DNA of 64,000 bases from Strobilurus pachycystidiatus. Taxonomy: Eukaryota > Basidiomycota > Agaricomycetes > Agaricales > Physalacriaceae. The first letter of the stretch is position 1. The number at the start of each line of letters is the position of its first letter. The DNA lies in assembly GCA_019915135.1 (NCBI GenBank), contig JAHLMK010000016.1:1-64000 (forward strand). The letters are read 5' to 3'. This document shows, in pieces, positions 9,587 through 19,241 of this stretch. Made by a program: the position numbers and the translations under genes. The notes beneath the pieces are model-generated. The model saw nothing but the letters and a program-made list of their open reading frames with translations, was not told where the DNA came from and did not search any database.

Positions 9587-10128
9587 ATGTCTTCCACTCC
9601 CGTCCTTGAAGCTGCTTTTATCGACAACTCGTTCACTTCAACTCGCAGATTGTTGGAGTGGCTCATCACCGTGCCGCCACCAGCCAATGGACTGCGCCAG
9701 CCATTCGTTGAACGACCTCCGCTGGTGACACCCAATGCGCTCTTTGTGTATCTGCACATTGTCGTCATCTATCGCAAGAATGGAGGTGACGGTGGCATAT
9801 ATGCGCAGTATCGTGCAGTGCGCACATTGAGAGCTTGGTGTTTGACTGTTGGGTGCGTTGACTCGTCCCTTTGCCATTTGTTAGCTAATGGTGGAACAGC
9901 TTCAGTGTTGAGGACTGGACCAACATTGTCAATGGGGCTGAAGAGCGAGCTCGAGCCGTCGTGTCCATGCTGCCGATGGCGCTCCTTGTCCAGTTGCGCA
10001 ACTACATAGACAAGGACCTGTGGAACTACCTCAAGCACACAGTGGGACCGATTGTGGTTGATGTGCTGGACGAGCTGAGCGGAATTGAGGATGACGATGA
10101 TGAGACGTTGGTGGGAAGCGAGTATTGA
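9587..10128 (+). CDS. Two-exon hypothetical protein (164 aa) with acidic C-terminus
   Basis: Exon 1 is 9587-9852. The intron is 9853-9899 (GTGCGT...GCTAATG...CAG, 47 nt). Exon 2 is 9900-10128. The join reads LRAWCLTVG-FSVEDWTNIV and is in frame with good splice signals, so this is probably a real gene. The protein starts MSSTPVLEAAFIDN, has hydrophobic stretches around FVYLHIVVIY and VVSMLPMALLVQL, and ends in IEDDDDETLVGSEY. I do not recognise the family. The gene sits between a dispersed repeat with a GATT tail and repeat family copy A. Confidence 0.65.
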
Positions 10129-10130
10129 TT

Positions 10131-10320
10131 CCGGTCGTAACTTGAAAGGGGGTAGCAAAATATATGTGAAATGGTCGCAACTTGAAAGGGGGTACCAATA
10201 ATGGTGCATTTCCACATTGTCGGGTGGAAAAGTGGAAAAGGGTGGTCAAAAGGCCGGTGCGGCGAGTAATTGGGTGGTGGTGGGCGCTGTTTTTCCACAT
10301 TATCGGGTGGAAATGTGGAA
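10131..10320. repeat. Two nested short-repeat pairs
   Basis: The word CGTAACTTGAAAGGGGGTA occurs twice (about 10135 and 10174). A small palindrome TTTCCAC-N8-GTGGAAA also occurs twice, at 10209-10230 and 10291-10312. The palindromes have 7-bp perfect arms and look like protein-binding sites or terminal repeats of a tiny element. Confidence 0.6.
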
Positions 10321-10381
10321 ACCTGACCCTACGCTAGGGTCTAAAGGTAATCTAATGATAGGTTACCTTGTGAGATAGATA

Positions 10382-11110
10382 GTTTTGGATTTGCCTGCAA
10401 TCGGGGAAGCGAGGAATTGTCAACGGCGTGATCGACAACGGCAGGCCGACAGGACGGTCGGGCCGTGCTGCTGAGCTGCGCCTCTGTTTCCTCAAAATCA
10501 CCGCGCGCATGTCCTGGAGAGGACGGCTCGACGTGGAACAGCGCGGCACGGCAGGAGCTGGTGCAGTGGCGCAATCTCAGGGCTGCAGAGCGCGGCGGTA
10601 TATGCTCACAGGCGACCAGTGCGGATTTTAACCAATGGCCATATTCGTTGCAGCTGGAAAGGGGCTCTCGGGGTGTCTGTTCGTATCAACACGTGCCTGT
10701 TTGTGAATGAACGTGCCCGTTTGGGATTAAACGTGACTGTTTGGTTCCCCACGTGATTATTCGTTTTCACTGTCTCAAGACTCAACATTTATTTCACGTC
10801 CTGCCTTTTGTCCTTACTGCTGAAATTCCTTATTGGCATCGTCCGGTATCGCTTTCGAAAGCTCTTCAAAATCACTTTTGCGCCCTCAGTCCATACAACC
10901 AGCTGTTACAACTCTATCATTATCATAGTTTCCAAGAACCACGCTCCAGACCGTCTGCAAATCCCTGTAAATGCATGGCGTCATTGCGCTCGTCCGTCGT
11001 CATCCAAAGGGCTGATATGCCCGACTGCACCTCATTGAGTACATATCTAAAACGAGTCCCGTCGTGAATGATGCCGATGTCTAACCGCACGAAAATGCGA
11101 ATGTCGCGGT
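10382..11110 (+). repeat. Dispersed repeat family copy A (duplicate of 35761-36489)
   Basis: This 729-bp block matches 35761-36489 at a constant offset of 25,379 with only about three differences. Its right end (about 10923-11110, reverse strand) is the last 62 codons of the ATP-grasp-like gene at 36302-38874, cut off at 11110. The block therefore came from the C locus or a close relative by segmental duplication. It includes four ACGTG sites spaced 20 bp apart (10691-10755). Confidence 0.85.
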
Positions 11111-11492
11111 AAGTATATATTCATAATACACATGGTTCTACATTATCTCGAGACACTTCCAAATTAAGCAATCGGCGGGGGCCCAAGGTAGGGCCTTTAG
11201 GCCAGCGCATAGGTCTCGCGGTTACCGGCAGTTGTCGGTCATCGACAGTTGTCCTGTAATAGACTCTAGGTTTTTGTGACAACTGTCAGTCAAGAGTCTA
11301 TTTGTTACGGCAACAGGTGTTCCTCCGACCGTCATGGCCGTCATGGACAGGCAATGTGTTGAGGAGCTGAAAGAAGGCGAAGACGCTCGAGCCAGCAGTG
11401 ACGTGACGTCACCCGAGGTGTTTCTGGTTTTTCCGATCCCGATCGGCGGAGATGCGGCCACGGACGCCTTGTAAGCAACCATCAAGAAGAGC
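11111..11492. other. Intergenic; possible short upstream coding exon
   Basis: A 46-codon plus-strand frame from the ATG at 11334 (MAVMDRQCVEELKEGED) precedes the F-box-like gene, but no splice site links it convincingly. The stretch at 11220-11300 contains CAGTTGTC-type short direct and inverted repeats. Confidence 0.35.
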
Positions 11493-13112
11493 ATGGAACC
11501 TGATTTTCAAGAAGACCCACATTCACGGAGCCCAGGCGACAACGGCTCGCCTCCGCAAGACATCGGAGATCCTGATAACTATTTTTGGCGAACCGTGCGC
11601 CACCCCCGTACGGGCTATCAAAGTATGTCGACAACTCTCGGGCTAGCAGAATCCCCGACTAATTGCCCCGTAGTCATGCCCGACGATATCATCCACGAAA
11701 TCGGCATTCGTATTCCCGACGGCGGTAGCATCGCCGCCTTTGGTCGATTGGACAGGCGAACCCATTCTGTGACTCTGTCGCTCGTCCACGCCGCTGTCAA
11801 AATCCAACTTCCCGAGGAAACTTGTTCCGAAGGTATTCTCTCCCGCCAGGTACGTCGACACGCCTTCACTATCCTGTCTCTCCAATAATCTGACCTAACT
11901 AGGATCGCCTATGCCTTTATCAAACCCTGGTGACCAAATACAAGAACTGGGTCAAATGCATTACCTTCGAGGGCTCAGGTGTCGACCTCACGACCGTGTT
12001 ACTCATCCTATCGGAAGCGCCCAAGGCGGATGTGATTGTTCTGCGTAGTGTCAACATGATGTTGGGCGAGTTCGAGCCATTCGGTCGAGTACCTTTGACG
12101 GCATGGCTGAGTGATCGTAGCACTCGTTCCCCCTTACACAACCTCCGAAAGCTGGCGGTCGTGCGATGTGTAGCATGCATTGGGGCCGTAATGTTCCTTC
12201 TCAACAGGCTCGGCTCCTGCGAAGAATTGGAACTACGCGAAGATCTTGGCTGCATTGGGGGGTTAGAGACGACGCTTACTCCCGCTGCCCTGTCCCAAAT
12301 CCCCTCCGCCTTCCGTCATCTGAAGAGACTCCGACTCGTCAGCACGCTGGAAGTTGGATATGGTGTTGTGACTTACGATACCATTGATGGTAGATGTTGG
12401 ACGGCCGTCCAACACCTCGAACACTTCACTATCAATCTCTACTGGCGAATGTCTGATAATTTGCTTGAGGCGATAGTGGAACAGAACGCCCACTGTCTGC
12501 GCCATCTGACCGTCTATGCCGAAGGTACGCGCCCATTCCGTGCTCTTTCTTATCACTCTACTAAGTTAGGCGGGGTATGATGATCTAGGTTATCGGTACC
12601 AAGGACGTTGGCACCGCCCTCACTCTTTGGCCAAATGTGTCGCTATGCGCAGCTTAGAGCTGTGGGTCAAATGGTTGGGGCTTGCAGGCACGGTCAGCAT
12701 GTTGGAGACCACCCCGCCATCATTGCAGGACTTGACGCTCCGTCTGATCATGCCTCATCGCGGCAGTATGGAATCTCTTGATGAGATTCTGGTCGGAGAC
12801 TTCATCGACGACGGTTTGCTCCGTGGCGATGACGAAAGCAGATTTGGTTGGGCGCTCCAGAAGATCGATGTTGATCGCCTGGAGCTGAGAGTAGTACCAT
12901 CTCAAGATGAAGAAGCGGACGCTGAGATGTTACGACTTTCGATGAAGAGCGGCACCTTGCGCCGAATATGGGGACCTACACAACGTCGTTGCTGGCGGCA
13001 GGACTTGATGTGGAGACGTTATGATTGGGAAGAAGACACGGGCGATGATGGAAGCATAATCTTTGTAGGCCGTAGGAACAAGACCGTCCGCCCTACCAAG
13101 CAAAGCCTATAA
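11493..13112 (+). CDS. F-box/LRR-like protein (about 500 aa)
   Basis: There are three exons: 11493-11849, 11903-12524 and 12589-13112. The introns are 11850-11902 (GTACGT...CTAAC...TAG) and 12525-12588 (GTACGC...TACTAAG...CTAG), and the joins keep frame. An F-box-like start (VMPDDIIHEIGIRI...AAFGRLDRRTHSV) at about residues 60-100 is followed by leucine-rich segments (LHNLRKLAVVRCV, LGSCEELELREDLG, FRHLKRLRLVSTL, LEHFTINLYW, MRSLELWVKWLGL, LQDLTLRL). This layout fits substrate adaptors of SCF ubiquitin ligases, which are expanded in mushrooms. The C-terminus is acidic then basic. A broken paralogue lies at 63142-64000. A further upstream exon cannot be excluded. Confidence 0.72.
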
Positions 13113-13826
13113 CTACGTCAATGTATCGAAATCTATCAGAACTTAAATGAGCTCACCTTAACCAGTCGTCATCACCTTCCACTCGAGCAAACCTGCGATG
13201 ATCCTCATGTTAATATTCCACCTCGAAAGTGCGACTTGAAGACTTACTTCCGCAGTTTGAGCCGTCCGTCCGGGGCTACCGATCTTCATAGCGCGTTCTG
13301 TTTTTTTTTTTCCTGTGGGGAAGCACCGTGACTTTCACGCTCGCCGTTCACGCTCCCGAAAAGCAGATTCATATACCTTCATTCTACATCCACCGACGTA
13401 TGTACAAGTGAATTCGTACCATAGTGTACCTCAATACTTCCTTATTCCATCTCCAGACAAACGTTTAGCGTAAGACGGTACGTCAGCCTGCCCACAAAGA
13501 CTGAAACGCGCGGTCGCCCGATCCTTATAACGAACAAGAAGATCCGTCATGAATGTCACATTCAACCCACTAGCCGTGGAATTATGCTGCACATCTTCTT
13601 AACGCTCGGGTCAGCCTTGCCGATGTCCGCTCCCCAAGCGCAAGCGCTCAAACTTCCAAGTTCAACCCAGCGATCCAAGCAGCCTCGTTAAGATCTTGCG
13701 TGGTGGCACAAACCCGAACACTAGGTGGACCTCTACCAAGGCCAACATCAAATCCCACCTAAAGATAGGGTTGTTCCCCCTCCGTCCCTATATCGCTGGG
13801 TCCACTAGTGTCAGTTGATTCCTCTC
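13113..13826. other. Intergenic, nothing recognised
   Basis: No coding or repeat signal that I can support. A run of ten Ts lies at about 13301-13310. Confidence 0.5.
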
Positions 13827-14111
13827 TCAACAGACGCAGGAAAGAAACTCACGCCACAGCTCTGCATTTGCTGAACTCGTTTGCTCAGCCCGCTTAGCTG
13901 CAACGAGCAGCCTTCCCTTCAGCGTATTGTCTCGGTCCCCGCCTAATGTCGTCAAACGTACGTCCTCGCAGTGGTTGACGGCGAAGGGCCCAGTCAAGTT
14001 CACGACCACAGAATCTCGGCCGCGGGTACCCGGTCTCGGGCGGATGACTGTGACATCTTTGTGCGTTCTGCCACCATCAGCGCAGTCTCCTGGTCGCGGA
14101 GTCGCCCGCAC
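13827..14111 (-). CDS. Hypothetical coding fragment (94 codons)
   Basis: The frame contains GRDSVVVNLTGPFAVNHCEDVRLTTLGGDRDNTLKGRLL (positions about 13880-14020, quoted in parts), which looks like real protein rather than chance. It has no clear start and lies downstream of, and on the same strand as, the MYND gene. It may be a remnant of a transposon or a separate gene. I do not recognise it. Confidence 0.3.
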   Translation of the reverse strand: MRATPRPGDCADGGRTHKDVTVIRPRPGTRGRDSVVVNLTGPFAVNHCEDVRLTTLGGDRDNTLKGRLLVAAKRAEQTSSANAELWREFLSCVC

Positions 14112-14420
14112 AGGACTACCTCATCCACATCCACACCGGCGAAAACCCCACGGAGGTATTCTAGCAGCACCATCGAGCCCTCACATTGTCCTTGTCTTTC
14201 TCACCCACTCGGTCACCCCGTACTCCGGAACCACGTATGACTTATGGGCACATTGGCTGAAGTAGCTGTCTATGTTATGCACTGAACACTGCACACAGAG
14301 TACTATGAATGATCCTGTCAACATAATCGTAAGCCATCATCACTTTGTATAATCACGTAAAAAACCTACCCAACAAGCAATCGTTAAAAAGCGACTACAG
14401 GTTTGATATCCTTTGTGCTT

Positions 14421-16425
14421 TTACAACGTCTCTGGCCACCTCAGTACCCAAGCGGGCAGTACGTCTAAAATATAGGCCATTCGCGTCTCTATCGGGACTT
14501 TTAGGCATATATACACCTCGCGGTGGATTCTAGGCCGGGGGAAGGCATGCAGAAACGTTGGAGCACTCTGAACACTCCAAGTATAACGCTCGAAACCATA
14601 CGTGAAGAACACGACAGGTGTTTCAATGGAATCCTGCACGTGCCGCACAAGCAGGCCCTCGTTTCCTATAGGGCCTTGAGCGAACCGTTTAGTGTAGATG
14701 GCATCTGGCGGCGGGGTGCAATGAGTCGGTGTGTAACCATTCGTCTTCAATCTCGAAAAGTGGGTCAAGTCCTTCTGTAGTGAAGCCCGGTGCGCATATA
14801 AAAGCCATTTTGCGTGTTCTCTCTGGAAGTCAAACTGCGCGGGAATTGTACCTTCCTCTAAGTATGCTGTCAGTCAAAGACGTAGAATGAATGGGATGAT
14901 TGCACTTACCTACTGCGTTGCTCAGCGCCGCGCATTCCAGTCGATGATTCTCGAAGATATGAGCATGTCCTCGCCAATCCCTCTGCTGGCAGAGCCTAGA
15001 GCAATACCTTCTCAGACCACAACCAGCGCATCGGCGTAGCCCCTCGCTAGGTCCAGGTCCTCGACACTGCTTTTATCAGTAACGTCCTGCAGAAGTCAGA
15101 AGACCGGCACCCACCCAAGTACACCTCGTCGCCATCCTTTTGAGGATCTCGCCGAGGGGTAGGAAGAGACGTTCTGTCTCCCGAAGGGTGTGCCAACGCA
15201 GGTCGCACTGGTATCGACCTGACAGGGCGGACGAGCGAGCGAAGTGCCGCAGAATGGTAGGGTACTGCATGAAAGGCCTGATCACTAAGAGAACCTGATC
15301 CCGCAAAGCCGCTACTTCGGCAGAGTCATTCACCAAGCGCACACGAAAGGAAAAAACCACAGCATCTAGAAGATTGGCTCGCATGGCCTCGCGGACATTG
15401 TGTATGTTCGACAGCAGAGGCAGGAGGAGGGTTAGACCTGCCAGCACGCCTTCACCAACGTCCTCCCTCTTCAGGTAGTCATATTTGGCCCGCCGTGAAG
15501 CCAGGCACGCCAGAAAATAGCAAATCCAGTACACCAGTCGACCGGCGGTGCTGGCCTGATCTCGTTCCGGCCCAGCTTTTGACTCCTCGCACAGATAGAA
15601 GAGTATCCTGGTCACCATCCGGACATTGATGTGTTGCTCTTGGAGCTGACGGGTTAACCAAGTGCACGCAGGGATGAATGACCGCGGAAAACGCGTGGTG
15701 GGGGGGTTTAAGGTCGGACGCAGTTGCTGGTAGACACCTCCAGTCTTGTAGATGACTCCTCTTGACGAAGTGAGAAAGGCATAGCAGAAGCAGATGTGGA
15801 CGAAGTCTACCACTCGCTGATTCCCCTTCAACTCTTGCACCACTCGACTCAGAGTCATCACGAGCTTGAAGGCATCCATAAGAGGTGGTAAGACTCGAGT
15901 GATCGACCCTTCGGTGTCAGAGGTGCGGTGGTCACAAACAGGTTGGGGTTGAACTAGGGAAGGGGGAGTGACAAGGTCGACCGGGTGTTCCGGCGTGTCC
16001 GAGCTGCCCAAAACAGACAACATAAGAGGAGTGACAACCTTCTCCAACAGCTCCATGAGATCGTCGAGCAAGTCCAAGAGGGACTCTTGTGTGTGTTCGT
16101 AAACAAATGGCTGCCAGATGGGAGCGTTGCGTTGGACGGCAGGGAGAAACAGTCGTTTAGCGTTGGGAAATTTGCAGCCCAAGGCCCGCAAGAGCTGGCC
16201 CAGTTGCATAATTTTGGCGTTGGCTTCCTGTTCCCCATGAAGGAGACGTAGAATGTGGTCATGGACTAAGGACACGAAGAGTTGCGACCCCGTCCAACGT
16301 GAAGCCAGATACTGGACCTCGTCTTCAAGATGGTCAAAGTCTTCCGCATGCCATGTCTGTCCTTGGTCAGTACAACTCGCATTTGACAAGCTTGCAGGAC
16401 TCACCCTTTGCCATATGACCGGCAT
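14421..16425 (-). CDS. MYND-type zinc-finger protein (637 aa)
   Basis: Exons on the minus strand are 16425-15115, 15066-14910 and 14866-14421. The introns are 15067-15114 and 14867-14909 (GTAAGT...CTGACAG), and the sum is exactly 638 codons. Residues 1-435 are helical and look armadillo-like (for example ARRAKYDYLKREDVGEGVL). Exon 2 then gives a MYND finger: CAGCGLRRYCSRLCQQRDW-RGH-H-C, with all paired Cys and the distal His/Cys. The C-terminal 150 residues have no known domain. Large families of such proteins occur in Agaricomycetes and their role is mostly unknown. MYND fingers usually bind proline-rich peptides. An extra 5' exon is possible. Confidence 0.8.
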
Positions 16426-16601
16426 CCCTCGTCTGTTGCGCAGGGAATATTATCCTGTGATGCTCGTCGGGTGAAGAGCGCTTGAGCCTGTTTTGGACCG
16501 GCCGGCAAACCCGGGGCTTTCCGGAAGCGACATGGCGCTTAGCTGATCAGCGTACTAAGCGCAAATCGAATGGCATATTCCTCTATAGGGTACGTATTGC
16601 A

Positions 16602-17547
16602 TTAAAACCAAGGATACCGGCCGATATGACCCTCCATCGGGCCTGCCCAAGCACACCAGATATTCCAGCGCCCTGGGGAAGGATCGCCAACCCCGGCAAA
16701 AAAACCATCACACATCGCTCTGGCTGCAGCCCTCCAACGCTCCGTTCTTGAGTTGATCTGTGAGTAGCCGGAACACTGCCACTGGACTTGAACAACCGCT
16801 CCGTTATGCAGCAGATGACGCAGAGCGGTGTCCCAACGCTGTTTCGCCTCCGTCAGGAAAGATGGATCGTTTCTCCCTTGCATAGCCCATATTTCCATTC
16901 GCACTTCGATTTCAGGGTGAGTAGCGAGGTCCAGCGAGGTGATCGATTTCGTTATGGAGAGGGAGTGGCGACCGTAAGAGATCCGTAGGTTGAGCTGTCT
17001 CAAACCTCGCCAGTGAGACCAGTCCATCCACTGATTCTCAATGCCGCCACCCCAGCCTGTCAGACGCTGTCAGGCTCAAGATATGAAAGACAGATAAAAC
17101 CGCACGTGTAACCTCCAGCCACACATATTCCACTTGGGATATTCTGCTGCAAACATCCCCAAAGACCTGAGCTCTGAGCTCTTCGCCGGTAAGCTTCATC
17201 CGGAGCGCGGTGGTCTGGATAGATGTACCGTGTCGCAGAGGGCCCCGTGTGTTATGGAGCACCACCCCGGTCTCAATCAAATGGCGTTCGATGGCACTCT
17301 TGTAGTCCAGAAAGTCGGAACGCTCCAACAGTCAAACGACAGAAGTATGGGGAGCCACTTGCAACAGGGACTTCAGGCCAGTAGCGGATTGAAATTCGCC
17401 ACACAGCGTGACTTCTCGAACTGCAGGAAAGATCCGGTGAAGCTCAGACCACGTCTCGTCGGCAATGTTGTAGAGGGTCATCGCCTCGATTCCCCGACAA
17501 TGGTCCATGAAAGTTGACGAAGTGGACAGCAGATTGCGGCAGGTGTC
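16602..17547 (-). pseudogene. 5'-truncated F-box/LRR-like pseudogene
   Basis: Exons are 17547-17106 and 17056-16602, joined by an intron at 17057-17105 (GTGCGG...CTGACAG) that gives WLEVT-RWGGGIENQW. Leucine-rich segments typical of F-box proteins are present (IEAMTLYNIADETW, VREVTLCGEF, LRQLNLRISY). The frame is interrupted by a TGA at 17334-17332 (SVV-stop-LLERSDFL), which a C-to-T change of CGA would explain. The 5' end stops where retroelement relic copy 3 begins at 17548, so the gene was broken by, or before, that event. Confidence 0.65.
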
Positions 17548-17745
17548 ACGATTTTTCACATGTTAAATCACATGATAGGTGTAATCACAAGGCGGCAGCC
17601 GTCCAATAGCATTAGTCCCTCCAGGACTCAGGTAAATACGCTGACTGATGTATAGTATCACATGTCGATGCTAAGCAGGATCTGAAGAGCTTAAAAGCGA
17701 AAGGATCCCGGTGAGTTGCCCCCCAACTCCCACCTTATCCTGCTG
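17548..17745 (+). mobile_element. Interstitial relic of the telomeric retroelement 3' UTR (copy 3)
   Basis: From ACGATTTTTCACATG to CCTGCTG the sequence matches 1220-1420, with a 3-base deletion and one substitution. It is on the plus strand, as in the terminal array. It ends one base after the hammerhead and lacks the last 32 bp of the UTR and any adjacent CCCTAA array. It lies between a truncated gene and a large palindrome, so it probably marks a former chromosome end. Confidence 0.88.
17674..17744 (+). ncRNA. Hammerhead ribozyme candidate, interstitial copy 3
   Basis: Stem I AGCAGGAU (17674-17681) pairs with AUCCUGCU (17737-17744). CUGAAGA, stem II GCUUAAAAGC and GAAA are all intact, and the sequence equals copies 1 and 2. 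The intact core in an old-looking location is notable. Confidence 0.8.
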
Positions 17746-17870
17746 CCATCACACGTGACACCGCCTCCTCGTCAACCCTAACCACCAGCTTACTACTCGT
17801 ATTGGTGCCGCTAATACGAGTAGTAAGGTGGTGGTTATGGTTGACGAGGAGGCGGTGTCACGTGTGATGG
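17746..17870. repeat. Fold-back palindrome 1 (58-bp arms, 9-nt loop)
   Basis: The left arm 17746-17803 (CCATCACACGTGACACCGCC...) and right arm 17813-17870 (...GGCGGTGTCACGTGTGATGG) are reverse complements with two mismatches. The spacer is GGTGCCGCT. The left arm holds one telomere-like CCCTAACC word, which is CCATAACC on the complementary strand of the right arm. The palindrome abuts the retroelement relic directly. Confidence 0.93.
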
Positions 17871-18039
17871 ATCAATTGTTTCTTTGTGATTGCATCCTTT
17901 CGTCATCAATATCGCTCGGGCTGCACGGAATTTAAGGGTCATGACTATAACCACATTTATTCGTATGCCTCGCACCCCGTCCTTCCAACACGGACAAATG
18001 GTATTGACATTTTACTATACTAACCATTGCCTACTCGTC

Positions 18040-18475
18040 CTATGCATTCGTCTCCCAAAATTCTAAGTAGTCGCTGTAATCTCCCCAACGGCAGCTCTCG
18101 CATCCCTCCACGTCCTCGTTGAACCTTTCCTCTTGATCCACGTCCGGTTCCTCCATGATGAGGTAGTATTCGTGAAAATGGTAGAAGAGCTCTTCACGCT
18201 CGATGTTGACCCACTCCGGGTGTGCGGGAACGTGTGCAACCGCCTGAGAGAAATCATCAGTCATATAAGTCTACGTAAAAGACGAGAATGTACTTCTCCA
18301 ACCATGACTTGGAAGTGGTTGACATGTGTCGTCCGGTTGTTGAGCGGACGACAACGCTGTCCTTGACCAAGGTGGATCCCTCGTCGCCCTCGAACGCAAC
18401 GCGGAACTTTACATTTCCTCCCGGAACGGGTTCTCCGGTGCGACAAATGGGGATGCAAGGAACGCGTGGTGGCAT
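18040..18475 (-). CDS. Small acidic hypothetical protein, probably two exons
   Basis: The upstream piece (from an ATG at 18475) reads MPPRVPCIPICRTGEP to LEKYILVFYVDLYD. The downstream piece (18245-18040) reads AVAHVPAHPEWVNIER and continues as an acidic, aromatic tail (EEPDVDQEERFNEDVEG, CRWGDYSDYLEFWETNA). A CTCAG acceptor precedes the second piece, but the donor is unclear: GTAGAC would give an intron of only about 31 nt. No family recognised. It sits between the two retroelement relics. Confidence 0.42.
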
Positions 18476-18646
18476 GGCGAGTTATCGAGCTGCTGTGGTG
18501 ATGGCGGGGAAGGAAGAAACGCGATGACTCGTGGGTGAAGACTTTCGGGACGGCCGCTGGGCCGGATCCGCTGTTGTTTCGCGCCAACGCGATCACGTGT
18601 ATGCACCGGCTATAATTACATTAGCCGGCGCTAAGCACTAACACGT

Positions 18647-18822
18647 AGGCGGCAGCCGTCCAATAGCATTAGTCCCTTCCGGACTCAGGTAAATATGCTG
18701 ACTGATGTATAGTATCACATGTCGATGCTTAGCAGGATCTCAAGAGCTTAAAAGCAAAAGGATCCCGGTCAGTTGCCCCTCAACTCCCACCTTATCCTGC
18801 TGTGCCCTTCTCCCCTTGTATT
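18647..18822 (+). mobile_element. Interstitial relic of the telomeric retroelement 3' UTR (copy 4)
   Basis: The block from AGGCGGCAGCCGTCC to CTTGTATT matches about 1265-1440 with roughly a dozen substitutions, so it is older than the other copies. Orientation is again plus. It is followed after 5 bp by palindrome 2. Confidence 0.86.
18731..18801 (+). pseudogene. Decayed hammerhead ribozyme (copy 4)
   Basis: The stems are kept (AGCAGGAU with AUCCUGCU; GCUUAAAAGC), but two invariant core bases changed: CUGAAGA became CUCAAGA (G5 to C) and GAAA became AAAA (G12 to A). Both are essential in known hammerheads, so this copy should be inactive. Confidence 0.8.
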
Positions 18823-18827
18823 AAAGA

Positions 18828-18999
18828 GATAGGGTGGTGCTCCGATGCACCAACCGACGTCTTCAATGAGCGGCATAGCGGCAATGCATGTTGAAAGCAA
18901 GGAATGCTGTGCCTCATCAGTCTTCTTTGCTTCCAACATTCATCGCCGCTATGCCGCTCATTGAAGACGTCGGTTGGTGCATCGAAGCACCACCCTATC
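18828..18999. repeat. Fold-back palindrome 2 (about 74-bp arms, about 23-nt loop)
   Basis: The left arm 18828-18901 (GATAGGGTGGTGCTCCGATG...) and right arm 18925-18999 (...CATCGAAGCACCACCCTATC) are near-perfect reverse complements with about four differences. The right arm flows into 19000-19097, where an open frame (GGPKLMFYPSTHNTLLELAQ) looks like a piece of a real gene. The left arm is therefore probably the copied arm. Confidence 0.9.
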
Positions 19000-19241
19000 C
19001 CTTTTGCATCACAGGCGGTCCCAAGTTGATGTTCTATCCGTCGACGCACAATACGTTGCTAGAGCTTGCACAGGTCAACGCTGATGGAGAGGATTGATGG
19101 TAAGTTCGGATGCTGCATTCTCGTCTGTTGAGGTGACGACCTGGAACCACCAATACAGTCGCACGACTTCCGTCGTCATATGAACGCCATTGCCTCAATA
19201 CCCTATGCAATGCGTAGTATATGTGACCCTGCCTCTCTAGA

